Assembly (NCBI GenBank): GCA_030149295.1
Contig: JASBRV010000099.1
Location: 1 to 42,144, forward strand
Length of the DNA: 42,144 bases
Origin: Bacteriovoracales bacterium
GTDB taxonomy: Bacteria > Bdellovibrionota > Bacteriovoracia > Bacteriovoracales > Bacteriovoracaceae
Direction of reading: 5' to 3'
Shown here: piece after piece, positions 34,345 through 41,467 of the stretch
Numbering within the stretch: position 1 is the first letter of the stretch
How the letters are laid out: every line of letters starts with the position of its first letter
Notes under the pieces: generated by a model
The model's input: the letters and a program-made list of their open reading frames with translations, nothing else
What the model was told of the DNA's origin: nothing
Database searches by the model: none
Position numbers and translations under genes: made by a program

Positions 34345-35112
34345 ATGATTGTCCAACAGAGTAATATTTCAAAAATCCTTACTGAGATTTTAACCTCACG
34401 AAAAGAAAAAAACTCACAGTATTCGATGAGAAGTTTCGCTAATCAGCTTGAAATAAACTCTGGAATTCTCTCTCAAATCCTCAAGGGAAAGAGACGAATC
34501 TCAAAGAAACAAGCACTTAAATTTATCGAAGCATTGAATCTTAGCAAGGAACAAAAGGAAGAGATTCTAGAACCATTCCTTATAGAAGAAAAGCTGGAAG
34601 AAAACCTCCACAAAGAAAGAACACTCTTTGATCATCAAAAATTTCTACCGGAGAATTTATGGAAGGTTTACGCTATTCTTAATTTAGTAAAAGTTCAGGA
34701 CTTTAAACTTTCCACACAATACATTTCCTCCAGACTAAATCTTGATGAGACAGAAACATCTGAACTATTATCGAAGATATTTGCTCAAAGACTATTGGCC
34801 TTTAATGATCATGGAAAACTAGAGCGAACAAGTGAAGCTTTCGCTACCCTCGACAACAAATCTGATCCCTTTTTAAAGGAAGGTCATAGAATAAACTGTA
34901 AACTTGCCGCTTCAGCATTAGAGCAAGCCTCTGTCAAAGAGAGAGACTTTACTAGTGTTACTCTCGCCGTTAACCCTGATAAGATCGAGCAGGGAAAATG
35001 CGCAATAAGACAATTTCAAAAGGAATTATCCACCCTGTTGGAAAGTGGTACATGTAAAGAAGTCTATAAAATAAATATCCAACTCTATCCCCTTACAAGG
35101 AGCATAGATTGA
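34345..35112 (+). CDS. TIGR02147-family regulator
   Basis: The 255-aa protein has an N-terminal helix-turn-helix (MRSFANQLEINSGILSQILKGKRRI). A winged-helix-like middle follows, and the hallmark C-terminus is RDFTSVTLAVNPDKIEQGK...YKINIQLYPLT. This family is frequent in Fibrobacter and Bdellovibrio-type genomes, often beside a secreted protein gene. Its stop overlaps the next start (TTGA), so regulator and secreted protein are co-translated. A GGAG lies 10 nt before the ATG. The target is unknown; local control of the island is inferred. Confidence 0.88.
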   Translation: MIVQQSNISKILTEILTSRKEKNSQYSMRSFANQLEINSGILSQILKGKRRISKKQALKFIEALNLSKEQKEEILEPFLIEEKLEENLHKERTLFDHQKFLPENLWKVYAILNLVKVQDFKLSTQYISSRLNLDETETSELLSKIFAQRLLAFNDHGKLERTSEAFATLDNKSDPFLKEGHRINCKLAASALEQASVKERDFTSVTLAVNPDKIEQGKCAIRQFQKELSTLLESGTCKEVYKINIQLYPLTRSID

Positions 35113-35792
35113 AATCTTTTAGTTTTTTCTTATGCCTCTTTACTTTTGTCTCAACTTTTTCATTTGATATCCATGACTCTGAGACATTAGCCGACCTTTC
35201 TCTCTTAAAGGGTGTTAAGCCTACAATAGTAAAAACCGAGCCTTTTAAGCCATCTGAAATAGAAATTGAATTCTATGGATCGCTTTCTCAACAATTTACT
35301 CCCCCAAATGGAATCACCTTGAGAGGTGAGCCATTGGAGGAAAATGGTGAATATGAGAAATTCATTACTGAGGGTTTAGAATATCAAAACCTCGAAAAAT
35401 ATTTAGGTGGAGATTTTGAGGGTAACGGTGGTCATCCCGCCCTATCAAAAATCCAACTTCTTCAAGAGGATTTTGAACAGGTACTGGAAAATGAAATAGA
35501 CTATTCAAAAAGCTTTGCTTTATATAAACACATCAAGAAGCGAATAAAGATCATATGTTCCCCAATTCCCCTTAAATCAAATGGCGGCTTCGTCCTTGCG
35601 AAAAACTTCCCTCACAAGATCTCTCCAACAATTTATTTTGATTGCCATCAATTCATGAATTTTGATCTTGAGGACCAAAGACTCCTCGTTTTTCATGAAA
35701 TTCTCCCCCTATTAGGAGTGCAAGATGTTGATTATAAACATAGCCTCTATCTGATAGACCAATACTCTGAAACAATTATCAATTTAAATTAA
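35109..35792 (+). CDS. Secreted partner of the TIGR02147 regulator
   Basis: The 227-aa precursor starts with TTG overlapping the upstream TGA and has a signal peptide (…FVSTFS). The C-terminal part carries FHEILPLLGVQDVDYKHS (His196, Glu197). This looks like a zincin HExxH helix whose second His is Pro200, so a normal gluzincin or metzincin site is not present. A single CSP and a DCHQF segment contain the only mature cysteines. No family was identified. Co-translation with the regulator suggests that its amount is tied to it. Confidence 0.72.
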   Translation: MKSFSFFLCLFTFVSTFSFDIHDSETLADLSLLKGVKPTIVKTEPFKPSEIEIEFYGSLSQQFTPPNGITLRGEPLEENGEYEKFITEGLEYQNLEKYLGGDFEGNGGHPALSKIQLLQEDFEQVLENEIDYSKSFALYKHIKKRIKIICSPIPLKSNGGFVLAKNFPHKISPTIYFDCHQFMNFDLEDQRLLVFHEILPLLGVQDVDYKHSLYLIDQYSETIINLN

Positions 35793-35794
35793 TT

Positions 35795-35819
35795 AGTGCT
35801 TCATTCAAAATGAAGCACT
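35795..35819 (+). terminator. Hairpin after the regulator/secreted pair
   Basis: A perfect 11-bp stem AGTGCTTCATT/AATGAAGCACT with a 3-nt loop starts 3 nt past the stop. Only ATTGATAAAAG follows, so termination would be weak or the hairpin may protect the RNA end. Confidence 0.6.
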
Positions 35820-35876
35820 ATTGATAAAAGTCACTCCCTGTTAATTTTCCCTCATTACCAAAAAATTGAGGGAAAA

Positions 35877-36809
35877 ATGAACATCGCTGCAATCATCGTA
35901 TTCTCTGTATTCTTCACTAGCCTAGTAAATGCCAGTTATGTTGGTGAAATAAGCTTTGATAATGAAGAGTTAAGAACACATCAACAAATGGCCTATAGGC
36001 TAAGTAAAGCGTCTGAAAGATGTCTAAATAGTTACAAAAATGATCATGAGCAATTTTATCGTCGAAACTGCTGGAGAAACTCCAGAGGAAAAAAGTTTTG
36101 CCTCTCTAAATATTACGGTGATCGTCGCTACACGATGAGACGCGGCTCCCAGCGTTCAGATGGTAAGGAGCTTGAGTTTCTTCCTGATGTATTGAGATCT
36201 CTTGGTCTAAACCCCCTCTATGCTCAGCATATGAAGCAAATTAGCTGTGTAGGCCTAGCCTTAAATTGCTTAGAAGAAGGCTTTCAAAAAACAGGGCAAA
36301 ATAAACAGTGGGCAAAGATTAAAAGATTTGTAAAAGCTAACAACGTTAGTGGTATGGCCCTACAATACGCCTTATCCAAGATTGGCTGGAGAACCTACTA
36401 TTGGAACCCCTCTCCCTATTGGAAAATCGAAGAATTTGCCAAGCGATGGGATCATGAAGAGAGAAATTGGCAAAGTAAAGGCTATCACCTCTATCGCTAT
36501 AACAGGGTCATTAATCAAGGCCGTTACTGGTTTAATACAGTTGATAATTCAAGTGACTTAGTTGGTTTCGATCGAGAGCAACCATCCATTTTAAAGAGGT
36601 TTCCTTTTTGGGTAGGAACTGCCCACACAGGCTATCACGTATTTCCTGGGACTCAAGGAAGTGTCGTAGAAGCTCATAGTACCCGCCATATAACAGCTTT
36701 TGATAATTTAGAATTTTCACCTTTTAACCCCTTTGCACCCGGCGGGGGCCCAAAGTGGACTAATACCGAAAAATATCGTTCAGGTTTAATTGTTTTTCCC
36801 CCTTTATAA
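35877..36809 (+). CDS. Secreted Cys/His protein, possible cysteine-peptidase fold
   Basis: The 310-aa precursor has a signal peptide (…SLVNA). The mature protein is basic and aromatic-rich. CVGLALNCLEEGF (Cys124 and Cys131, at the start of a helix) and GTAHTGYHVFPGTQGSVVEAHS (His254, Glu265) recall the Cys-helix and His-strand order of NlpC/P60 or CHAP-type peptidases. The resemblance is from pattern only. GAGGG precedes the ATG. It is followed 14 nt later by the LAS peptidase, so the two probably form one operon. Confidence 0.7.
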   Translation: MNIAAIIVFSVFFTSLVNASYVGEISFDNEELRTHQQMAYRLSKASERCLNSYKNDHEQFYRRNCWRNSRGKKFCLSKYYGDRRYTMRRGSQRSDGKELEFLPDVLRSLGLNPLYAQHMKQISCVGLALNCLEEGFQKTGQNKQWAKIKRFVKANNVSGMALQYALSKIGWRTYYWNPSPYWKIEEFAKRWDHEERNWQSKGYHLYRYNRVINQGRYWFNTVDNSSDLVGFDREQPSILKRFPFWVGTAHTGYHVFPGTQGSVVEAHSTRHITAFDNLEFSPFNPFAPGGGPKWTNTEKYRSGLIVFPPL

Positions 36810-36823
36810 CCCAGGAGAAAGAA

Positions 36824-37507
36824 ATGAAAAAAATCATCCTTTTAATTATTCTTTTATCAACTCAAAACATTACCTTTGCTAACACTCAAGAAGGAGAGCA
36901 GGACCATGAACATGAACATGCCACTCCTTTCACCCCAGAAGAGGAGGAAAGATATTTTGAAGATATGGGGAGAGGTTTCAAACGCAAATCATTTCCGCGA
37001 ACAAATTGGAATGAGTGTAGCGATAGAAGAGTCACAGGTAACTACTTAAGCTATCGGTGTACTCGCCAGCGAAATATATCACAGATCCTCTTTACATTTA
37101 TGAAAAAAAATTTTGAGACTTGTGTCGACAAAGCCGCAAAAAGTAACAATTGGCGAATGAAAGATTTCCATATTATCCACAAAGGAATTTTTGGAGATGC
37201 CAGACATAGCCCTAGAAGTTTACATTCTCCTGGTCGCGCTATAGACATTGCTGAAATCATCGTTTCGACCTACGGGGGTAACAAGAAAATGAACTTTCGA
37301 AAATATGGAAATGGAGAATTCTTTACGGCTTTTAGAAAATGCTGGGGGAGAGCGATCATTTCACAAAATAATTGTCCTGCCTACAGAGGACAAGTTCAAT
37401 TGACAGGCTCTATTGGTAAAGAAGATAGAAACCATCAAAAACATCTTCATGTATCTGTTCCCTACTGTGTTAAAGGTAAGCACGCTGGAAACTACTTCTG
37501 GCGCTAA
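36824..37507 (+). CDS. Secreted LAS-type (M15-like) metallopeptidase
   Basis: The 227-aa precursor has a signal peptide (…NITFA). A His/Glu-rich acidic stretch (DHEHEHATPFTPEEEE) follows. The catalytic domain has the full LAS zinc pattern: HxxxxxxD (His134 to Asp141 in SLHSPGRAIDI) and HxH (His207/His209 in KHLHVSV). LAS enzymes include D-Ala-D-Ala carboxy- and dipeptidases and lysostaphin-like endopeptidases, so the likely substrate is a peptidoglycan stem or bridge. It overlaps the convergent gene by 4 bp at the stop codons. Confidence 0.85.
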   Translation: MKKIILLIILLSTQNITFANTQEGEQDHEHEHATPFTPEEEERYFEDMGRGFKRKSFPRTNWNECSDRRVTGNYLSYRCTRQRNISQILFTFMKKNFETCVDKAAKSNNWRMKDFHIIHKGIFGDARHSPRSLHSPGRAIDIAEIIVSTYGGNKKMNFRKYGNGEFFTAFRKCWGRAIISQNNCPAYRGQVQLTGSIGKEDRNHQKHLHVSVPYCVKGKHAGNYFWR

Positions 37508-39036
37508 GGTTTATTAATGGCCGGATCATCATTGAAGCGTTTGTCGCAACCATAGATCCGGCTTTTCCAATAATCTTGATATTTCTTTTTTTCTTCAGAG
37601 CTTAAGTTTCTATCTAATTTCAAATTAGACTTAAGGACGCTTAAGCGGCGATACTTCTCAACTTCCTCATTTGAAGGAGGAAAAAAAAGACCTTCCTCTT
37701 TAAATCTCCTATCATAAATATCCACAGTCTCTTCTGTTAGAGGAGCATCTATGAGGACAAATGCGGTTTGTTGCATTTCTTTGTCATCGCAAAACCCTAC
37801 TTTTACCTGAACAAAAGAATAGGAAAGAAATTGATACCCTTCTTCTTTTATGACTCGATTAAAAATCTCACGACATTCTTTGTTTTGATAAAGGTTTGAT
37901 TTTTTTCCCGAGTAAAGCTTCACCTTTCCTCGACTCTGTTCAAAGATGACATCCCTATCCAACTCCTTAAACCCATCACATCCAGCATCCTTTAAAGCGA
38001 GCATAGTGCCTTCGGAGATAGTGAAACCATCAGCGCTATTACGTAAATCCAAATATTTTGCACCTAGCGGTAAATCAATTTTTAAAAGCTTGTCGCCATA
38101 ACCTTCAGTTGTGTTGGGATCTCCCACAGCATAAAGACCTTGACCAACCCTATCCTGAGTGGAAGTCTCATCAAAAAACATACCCTGCATATAATTAGCA
38201 TAGATCCTAGACTTTCGTGACTCTGGAGACTTATGCCCATATCTGAACATCAAAGCCTTTTCTGCTGGAAACCAATGAAAAACAGAAATGTCTCGCTCCA
38301 GGGTTTTTGCTAAATAACTTAAATCATTTGCAAGAAGCTGATCAACATCGGGAAATTCTTTATGACAGTCTTCTATAACTTCCCTGATGACCTCCGTTCG
38401 TTCTCGCATTTCGTTGATGGCTTCAGCATCATTCAGAGAAACGACTTCTATTTCGGCGTCAATATTGGTTTGTAAATGATGGTTAATAGCATTGACTACA
38501 TCGTTAATATTTTGAAGATTATTCTCATTGAGAGTACCAAGACAAAATTCTAATTGATCACATGTTTTTTTCATTTCCTCACGGTAGTAATTACGTAATG
38601 CAGATGACATCTTCAATTGATCTAAACTTCCCGATACTCTGCAATACCCCTCCTTAACTTTTCTTAAAGGAATATCACCATGACGAGATTTAAAAATAGA
38701 AAAACAGGCATTATCGCGGTCTCTTAACCTCGCGTAATAGCTCCTTTGCCTTAACTTATCAGAGCAATATTTAGGATCGATATCTTTAACCACAGCCAAC
38801 TTTTTAAAAAGACGGTCCCATTCTTTTGGGCTGATTTGTTTTGGTTTCCAATAAAGAGGAACTCCTCTACAGCGCAATCTCTTTTCTTCAAAATCAAAGG
38901 ACAACTTCAAGCCTGCGTAGTTGTAGGGCTTAATCGTATTCACATCTACATCCTCACTGCCAAACGAAAGCCAATCTCCTGCGAGAACAGGAAAGTAAAT
39001 CAATGAGAATAGGAGCATTAGAAAAAGACCCTTCAC
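37504..39036 (-). CDS. Secreted protein with ADP-ribosyltransferase-like segment
   Basis: The 510-aa precursor starts with GTG and has a signal peptide (…YFPVLA). The N-terminal 200 residues contain several Cys (RCRG, KYCS, ACFS, YCRV, KTC, EFC). In the middle, MFRYGH followed by GQGLYAVGDPNTTEGYGDKL (about residue 300) resembles the Arg-strand and GxGLYxAxDPxxAxxYG segment of ADP-ribosyltransferase folds. The C-terminus is charged. The assignment is tentative and the catalytic Glu is not identified. Its last 20 codons coincide with the 59-bp palindromic element. An envelope protein or secreted effector is possible. Confidence 0.6.
   Translation of the reverse strand: MKGLFLMLLFSLIYFPVLAGDWLSFGSEDVDVNTIKPYNYAGLKLSFDFEEKRLRCRGVPLYWKPKQISPKEWDRLFKKLAVVKDIDPKYCSDKLRQRSYYARLRDRDNACFSIFKSRHGDIPLRKVKEGYCRVSGSLDQLKMSSALRNYYREEMKKTCDQLEFCLGTLNENNLQNINDVVNAINHHLQTNIDAEIEVVSLNDAEAINEMRERTEVIREVIEDCHKEFPDVDQLLANDLSYLAKTLERDISVFHWFPAEKALMFRYGHKSPESRKSRIYANYMQGMFFDETSTQDRVGQGLYAVGDPNTTEGYGDKLLKIDLPLGAKYLDLRNSADGFTISEGTMLALKDAGCDGFKELDRDVIFEQSRGKVKLYSGKKSNLYQNKECREIFNRVIKEEGYQFLSYSFVQVKVGFCDDKEMQQTAFVLIDAPLTEETVDIYDRRFKEEGLFFPPSNEEVEKYRRLSVLKSNLKLDRNLSSEEKKKYQDYWKSRIYGCDKRFNDDPAINKP
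37516..37574 (+). repeat. 59-bp imperfect palindromic element, copy B
   Basis: GCCGGATC and GATCCGGC (37520-37527 and 37556-37563) form a perfect 8-bp inverted repeat followed by TTTT. The element starts 8 nt after the LAS peptidase stop and also encodes the C-terminus of the minus-strand gene. It could end the plus-strand transcript. Confidence 0.85.
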
Positions 39037-39284
39037 CTTAGCTTTTTCGGTAACTTAGAGCCAAAAGCTGAGGTGAAAAAGAGACTTTTTTCCCAAAAAA
39101 AGGGTCATTTTGCCCCTTAAATACTGACTTTTTCTTTCTGACCAGACAGTAAGTGTTAGCTAAAAGCCCGTGTTGATCGGTGTTTGAGCCGATATCATTC
39201 TCTTATGGAGTCGCTAGAAGGCGGACAGGAAGTCACCTCTCTACACACACACGGCTCTTGATGATATTCAACAAGGAGGCATTT

Positions 39285-39629
39285 ATGAAGATGGCCATTG
39301 CAGTTGAAACCTTTAAACACCCCGAACGAAAGTCCGATTACAAGGTCTGGTACTTGAATCTCAACCACAAAGGAGAGGTCATCGGCATTGGGGTCAAGAC
39401 GAGAGAAGAGCTCGTTCAATCACTCTTCAAAGAGTATAGGGAAACCGGGAGATCAAAATGGAGGGCATTCTGTAAAGAGAGTGAGTCCTCAAAACCAATC
39501 GAGATCTACGATTTTATTGCTCAGAACTCTTTGGAGAACACACATTTTGGAAATCTCCCCACTCTGGCGGAATTCCAACAGACGCTCAACTACCTGCATT
39601 CGAATGTGGAAGTCAGGGCGATCGCTTAA
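39285..39629 (+). CDS. Orphan 114-aa protein
   Basis: The ATG at 39285 has an ideal Shine-Dalgarno (AAGGAGG, 5 nt upstream), so it is preferred over an upstream in-frame start at 39180. The protein is cytoplasmic, has no recognised family and starts MKMAIAVETFKHPERKSD. It contains a beta-rich first half (VWYLNLNHKGEVIGIGVKTR) and a helical second half. It has its own terminator. The 248-bp upstream region holds no other gene. A strong ribosome-binding site suggests substantial expression. Confidence 0.72.
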   Translation: MKMAIAVETFKHPERKSDYKVWYLNLNHKGEVIGIGVKTREELVQSLFKEYRETGRSKWRAFCKESESSKPIEIYDFIAQNSLENTHFGNLPTLAEFQQTLNYLHSNVEVRAIA

Positions 39630-39663
39630 ACCTTTAAACTTAACGAATTAACGCATAAATTGA

Positions 39664-39688
39664 GGGAGCTAGGATGGCTCCCTTTTTT
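39664..39688 (+). terminator. Terminator after the 114-aa protein gene
   Basis: GGGAGC/GCTCCC (39664-39669 and 39677-39682) with a 7-nt loop is followed by six T residues. Confidence 0.88.
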
Positions 39689-39717
39689 GTCGGGTACTGC
39701 CAATCAGCTGCGCTGAT
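39687..39717 (+). repeat. 31-bp palindromic repeat, copy 1
   Basis: It begins TTGTCGGGTACTGCC and ends with the inverted repeat ATCAGC-TGC-GCTGAT. It starts at the T-run of the preceding terminator. With the following sequence to about 39730 (CACCCTGACAAAA) it forms a longer imperfect palindrome. An identical copy lies at 39790-39820. Confidence 0.92.
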
Positions 39718-39789
39718 GATTGCACCCTGACAAAAGGTTAACACCGTGAGCATGCTTCGCCTGCCAACGCTGTTACCTTCATTATTTTA

Positions 39790-39820
39790 TTGTCGGGTAC
39801 TGCCAATCAGCTGCGCTGAT
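39790..39820 (+). repeat. 31-bp palindromic repeat, copy 2
   Basis: Identical to copy 1 over 31 bp, 103 bp away. Here the arms extend to CAATCAGC-TGC-GCTGATTG. It overlaps the end of the scramblase-like gene and supplies its last three codons and stop. Confidence 0.92.
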
Positions 39821-40433
39821 TGTTGTCCTCAAACCAATCCAAGTCAACAGTAATGGCCGCAGCGAGAGCTATCGCCTTTTTCTCCGCTTCTATTTCAGGA
39901 AGCTGAACTCCAAATTTGTCTGCGTCCGTAAAGATTTCTTTAAGCATGCCACCCCAATTTTTTTTAATCACACCTACTTCACGGTCTTTTTTATCAAGGA
40001 TGGGAAAAGTCCATAGACGCCAAATTGGTGCACGAACAAAGGCAAAAGCATTGCCCCTTGCATCTTCAAGATCATATTTCTTATAGAGGATTCCAAAGCG
40101 ACGCTCAATAATTCCCAACAAACTTCCTTCACTTCTCACTTCTAAAGTTGAGAAGAAAAAGAAAAAGGGTCTCTTTAGACTTAATAACTCACGACCTCCG
40201 TTATCCCAGATTTTGACTTCTAAAGGCCTGTGACTTCGTAAGATTTGACGCACAAAAAACTTTAGGATGCCGCCTCCATCTTCTGCCATATAGCCGATGC
40301 GTGAGCCCCTACTATCTAATAGCTCGTATTTATTACCAGATTCAAATCCAAGGAGTATCTCACCCCATTCTTTGACCTGTTGAATAAAAACTTCTGATGT
40401 TTGTTCCATCAATTGACGCAACTCTATATTCAT
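39807..40433 (-). CDS. Phospholipid scramblase-family protein
   Basis: The 208-aa protein matches the scramblase fold family (Scramblase/LURP-one-like). The middle and C-terminal parts carry repeated beta strands of the type YKKYDLEDARGNAFAFVRAP and REVGVIKKNWGG. The signature MLKEIFTDADKFGVQLP follows, then a hydrophobic C-terminal segment (KKAIALAAAITVDLDWFE), as in eukaryotic scramblases. The N-terminal strand region (LLDSRGSRIGYMAED) looks like a first copy of the same unit. Lipid movement by bacterial members is not established. It is divergent from serA, and a palindromic repeat provides its stop. Confidence 0.85.
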   Translation of the reverse strand: MNIELRQLMEQTSEVFIQQVKEWGEILLGFESGNKYELLDSRGSRIGYMAEDGGGILKFFVRQILRSHRPLEVKIWDNGGRELLSLKRPFFFFFSTLEVRSEGSLLGIIERRFGILYKKYDLEDARGNAFAFVRAPIWRLWTFPILDKKDREVGVIKKNWGGMLKEIFTDADKFGVQLPEIEAEKKAIALAAAITVDLDWFEDNNQRS

Positions 40434-40442
40434 AGTTCATCC

Positions 40443-40471
40443 TTTCCAGTGGCCAAATCCAGCCGTATAAT
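40443..40471 (+). promoter_or_regulatory. Sigma70-type promoter of serA-purA
   Basis: TTTCCA (40443-40448), a 17-bp spacer and perfect TATAAT (40466-40471) give a start near 40478 and a leader of about 40 nt. The leader ends in GAGGAG before the serA ATG. Confidence 0.65.
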
Positions 40472-40517
40472 GAGCGCGTTACGGACCCACCAAATAAGCA
40501 CCCAATGAGGAGTTTCA

Positions 40518-41465
40518 ATGAAACCTTTTATCCTAGTTTGTGATGGTATGGACAAAGATGTCTTCACTTCACTTCAAGCAGTTTCTGACTTTGATGTTCA
40601 CCCAGAACCGAAAAATTCACAAGACGCAATTGCCGAACTTCTTCCAAAGGCCAATGCTCTGGTTATTCGTTCGGCGACAAAAGTGACGGCAGACACGCTA
40701 GAAAAAGCTCCCAATCTCAAACTTGTGATCCGTGCAGGAGAAGGAACTGACAATATTGATAAAGCTGCTTGTGCCTCCAAAGGTGTTAAGGTCGCTAACA
40801 CTCCTGGGGCCAATAACAACTCTGCCGCAGAACATGCTATTGCCCTTATGATGACCGTTCTCAGAAATACAGCGGCTGCTAACCAAACTATGAAAAATGG
40901 AGGTTGGGATAAGAGCAAATACACAGGGCTAGAGCTTGCCAATAAGAAAGTAGGGATCGTTGGCTTTGGTAGAATTGGTCAGATCGTGGCCAAGAGACTG
41001 CAAGGTTTTGAGCCAGAAATCCATTTCTTTGATCCCTTTATGGAAAAGAGTGATATTCCCAACACTCACAAAGCAAATACTTTAGAAGATATCTTTTCCA
41101 CTTGTGATGTCATCACTCTTCACACACCTCTCATGGATAAGACCAAAGGAATGATTACCGAAGAGCTTCTTAAAAAAATGCATTCTAATGCGATTCTTGT
41201 GAATGCCTCTCGTGGTGGCATCGTTGACGAGACAGCACTAGAAAAAGTTCTCAAAGAAAAGACCATTCGTGGTGCAGGCTTTGACGTTTTTGCAACAGAG
41301 CCTCTAGAAGAAAACTCACCTCTTCGTAAACTTGAAAACCTTATACTCACTCCTCACCTGGGTGCAGGAACTGAAGAAGCACAAATTCGAGTGGGAGAAA
41401 TGGCAGCTCATCAATTAAAAGAATTTTTCTTAAATAATAATCTACTTAATGAGGTAAAGGCTTAA
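40518..41465 (+). CDS. serA: D-3-phosphoglycerate dehydrogenase-like enzyme
   Basis: It oxidises 3-phosphoglycerate at the start of serine synthesis. The 315-aa protein is a D-2-hydroxyacid dehydrogenase with the NAD loop VGIVGFGRIGQ (145-155) and catalytic Arg232 (NASRGG), Glu261 (ATEP) and His280 (LTPHLG). It lacks the C-terminal ACT/ASB regulatory domains, so serine feedback is not expected. Another D-2-hydroxyacid substrate cannot be excluded. purA starts 2 nt after its stop, so the two are co-transcribed. Confidence 0.88.
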   Translation: MKPFILVCDGMDKDVFTSLQAVSDFDVHPEPKNSQDAIAELLPKANALVIRSATKVTADTLEKAPNLKLVIRAGEGTDNIDKAACASKGVKVANTPGANNNSAAEHAIALMMTVLRNTAAANQTMKNGGWDKSKYTGLELANKKVGIVGFGRIGQIVAKRLQGFEPEIHFFDPFMEKSDIPNTHKANTLEDIFSTCDVITLHTPLMDKTKGMITEELLKKMHSNAILVNASRGGIVDETALEKVLKEKTIRGAGFDVFATEPLEENSPLRKLENLILTPHLGAGTEEAQIRVGEMAAHQLKEFFLNNNLLNEVKA

Positions 41466-41467
41466 GT

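Noticed and set aside
37516..37574. Integron attC-like site because of the size and imperfect palindrome
   Set aside because: The GTTRRRY/RYYYAAC core boxes are not present and no integrase gene is in the window.
39188..39195. GCCGATAT resembling the -10 of a sigma28 flagellar promoter ahead of the 114-aa gene
   Set aside because: No TAAA -35 lies 15 nt upstream; the nearest TAAA is 23 nt away.
39180..39284. N-terminal 35-codon extension of the 114-aa gene
   Set aside because: The in-frame ATG at 39285 has an ideal AAGGAGG site; the upstream start has none and the extension looks non-coding.
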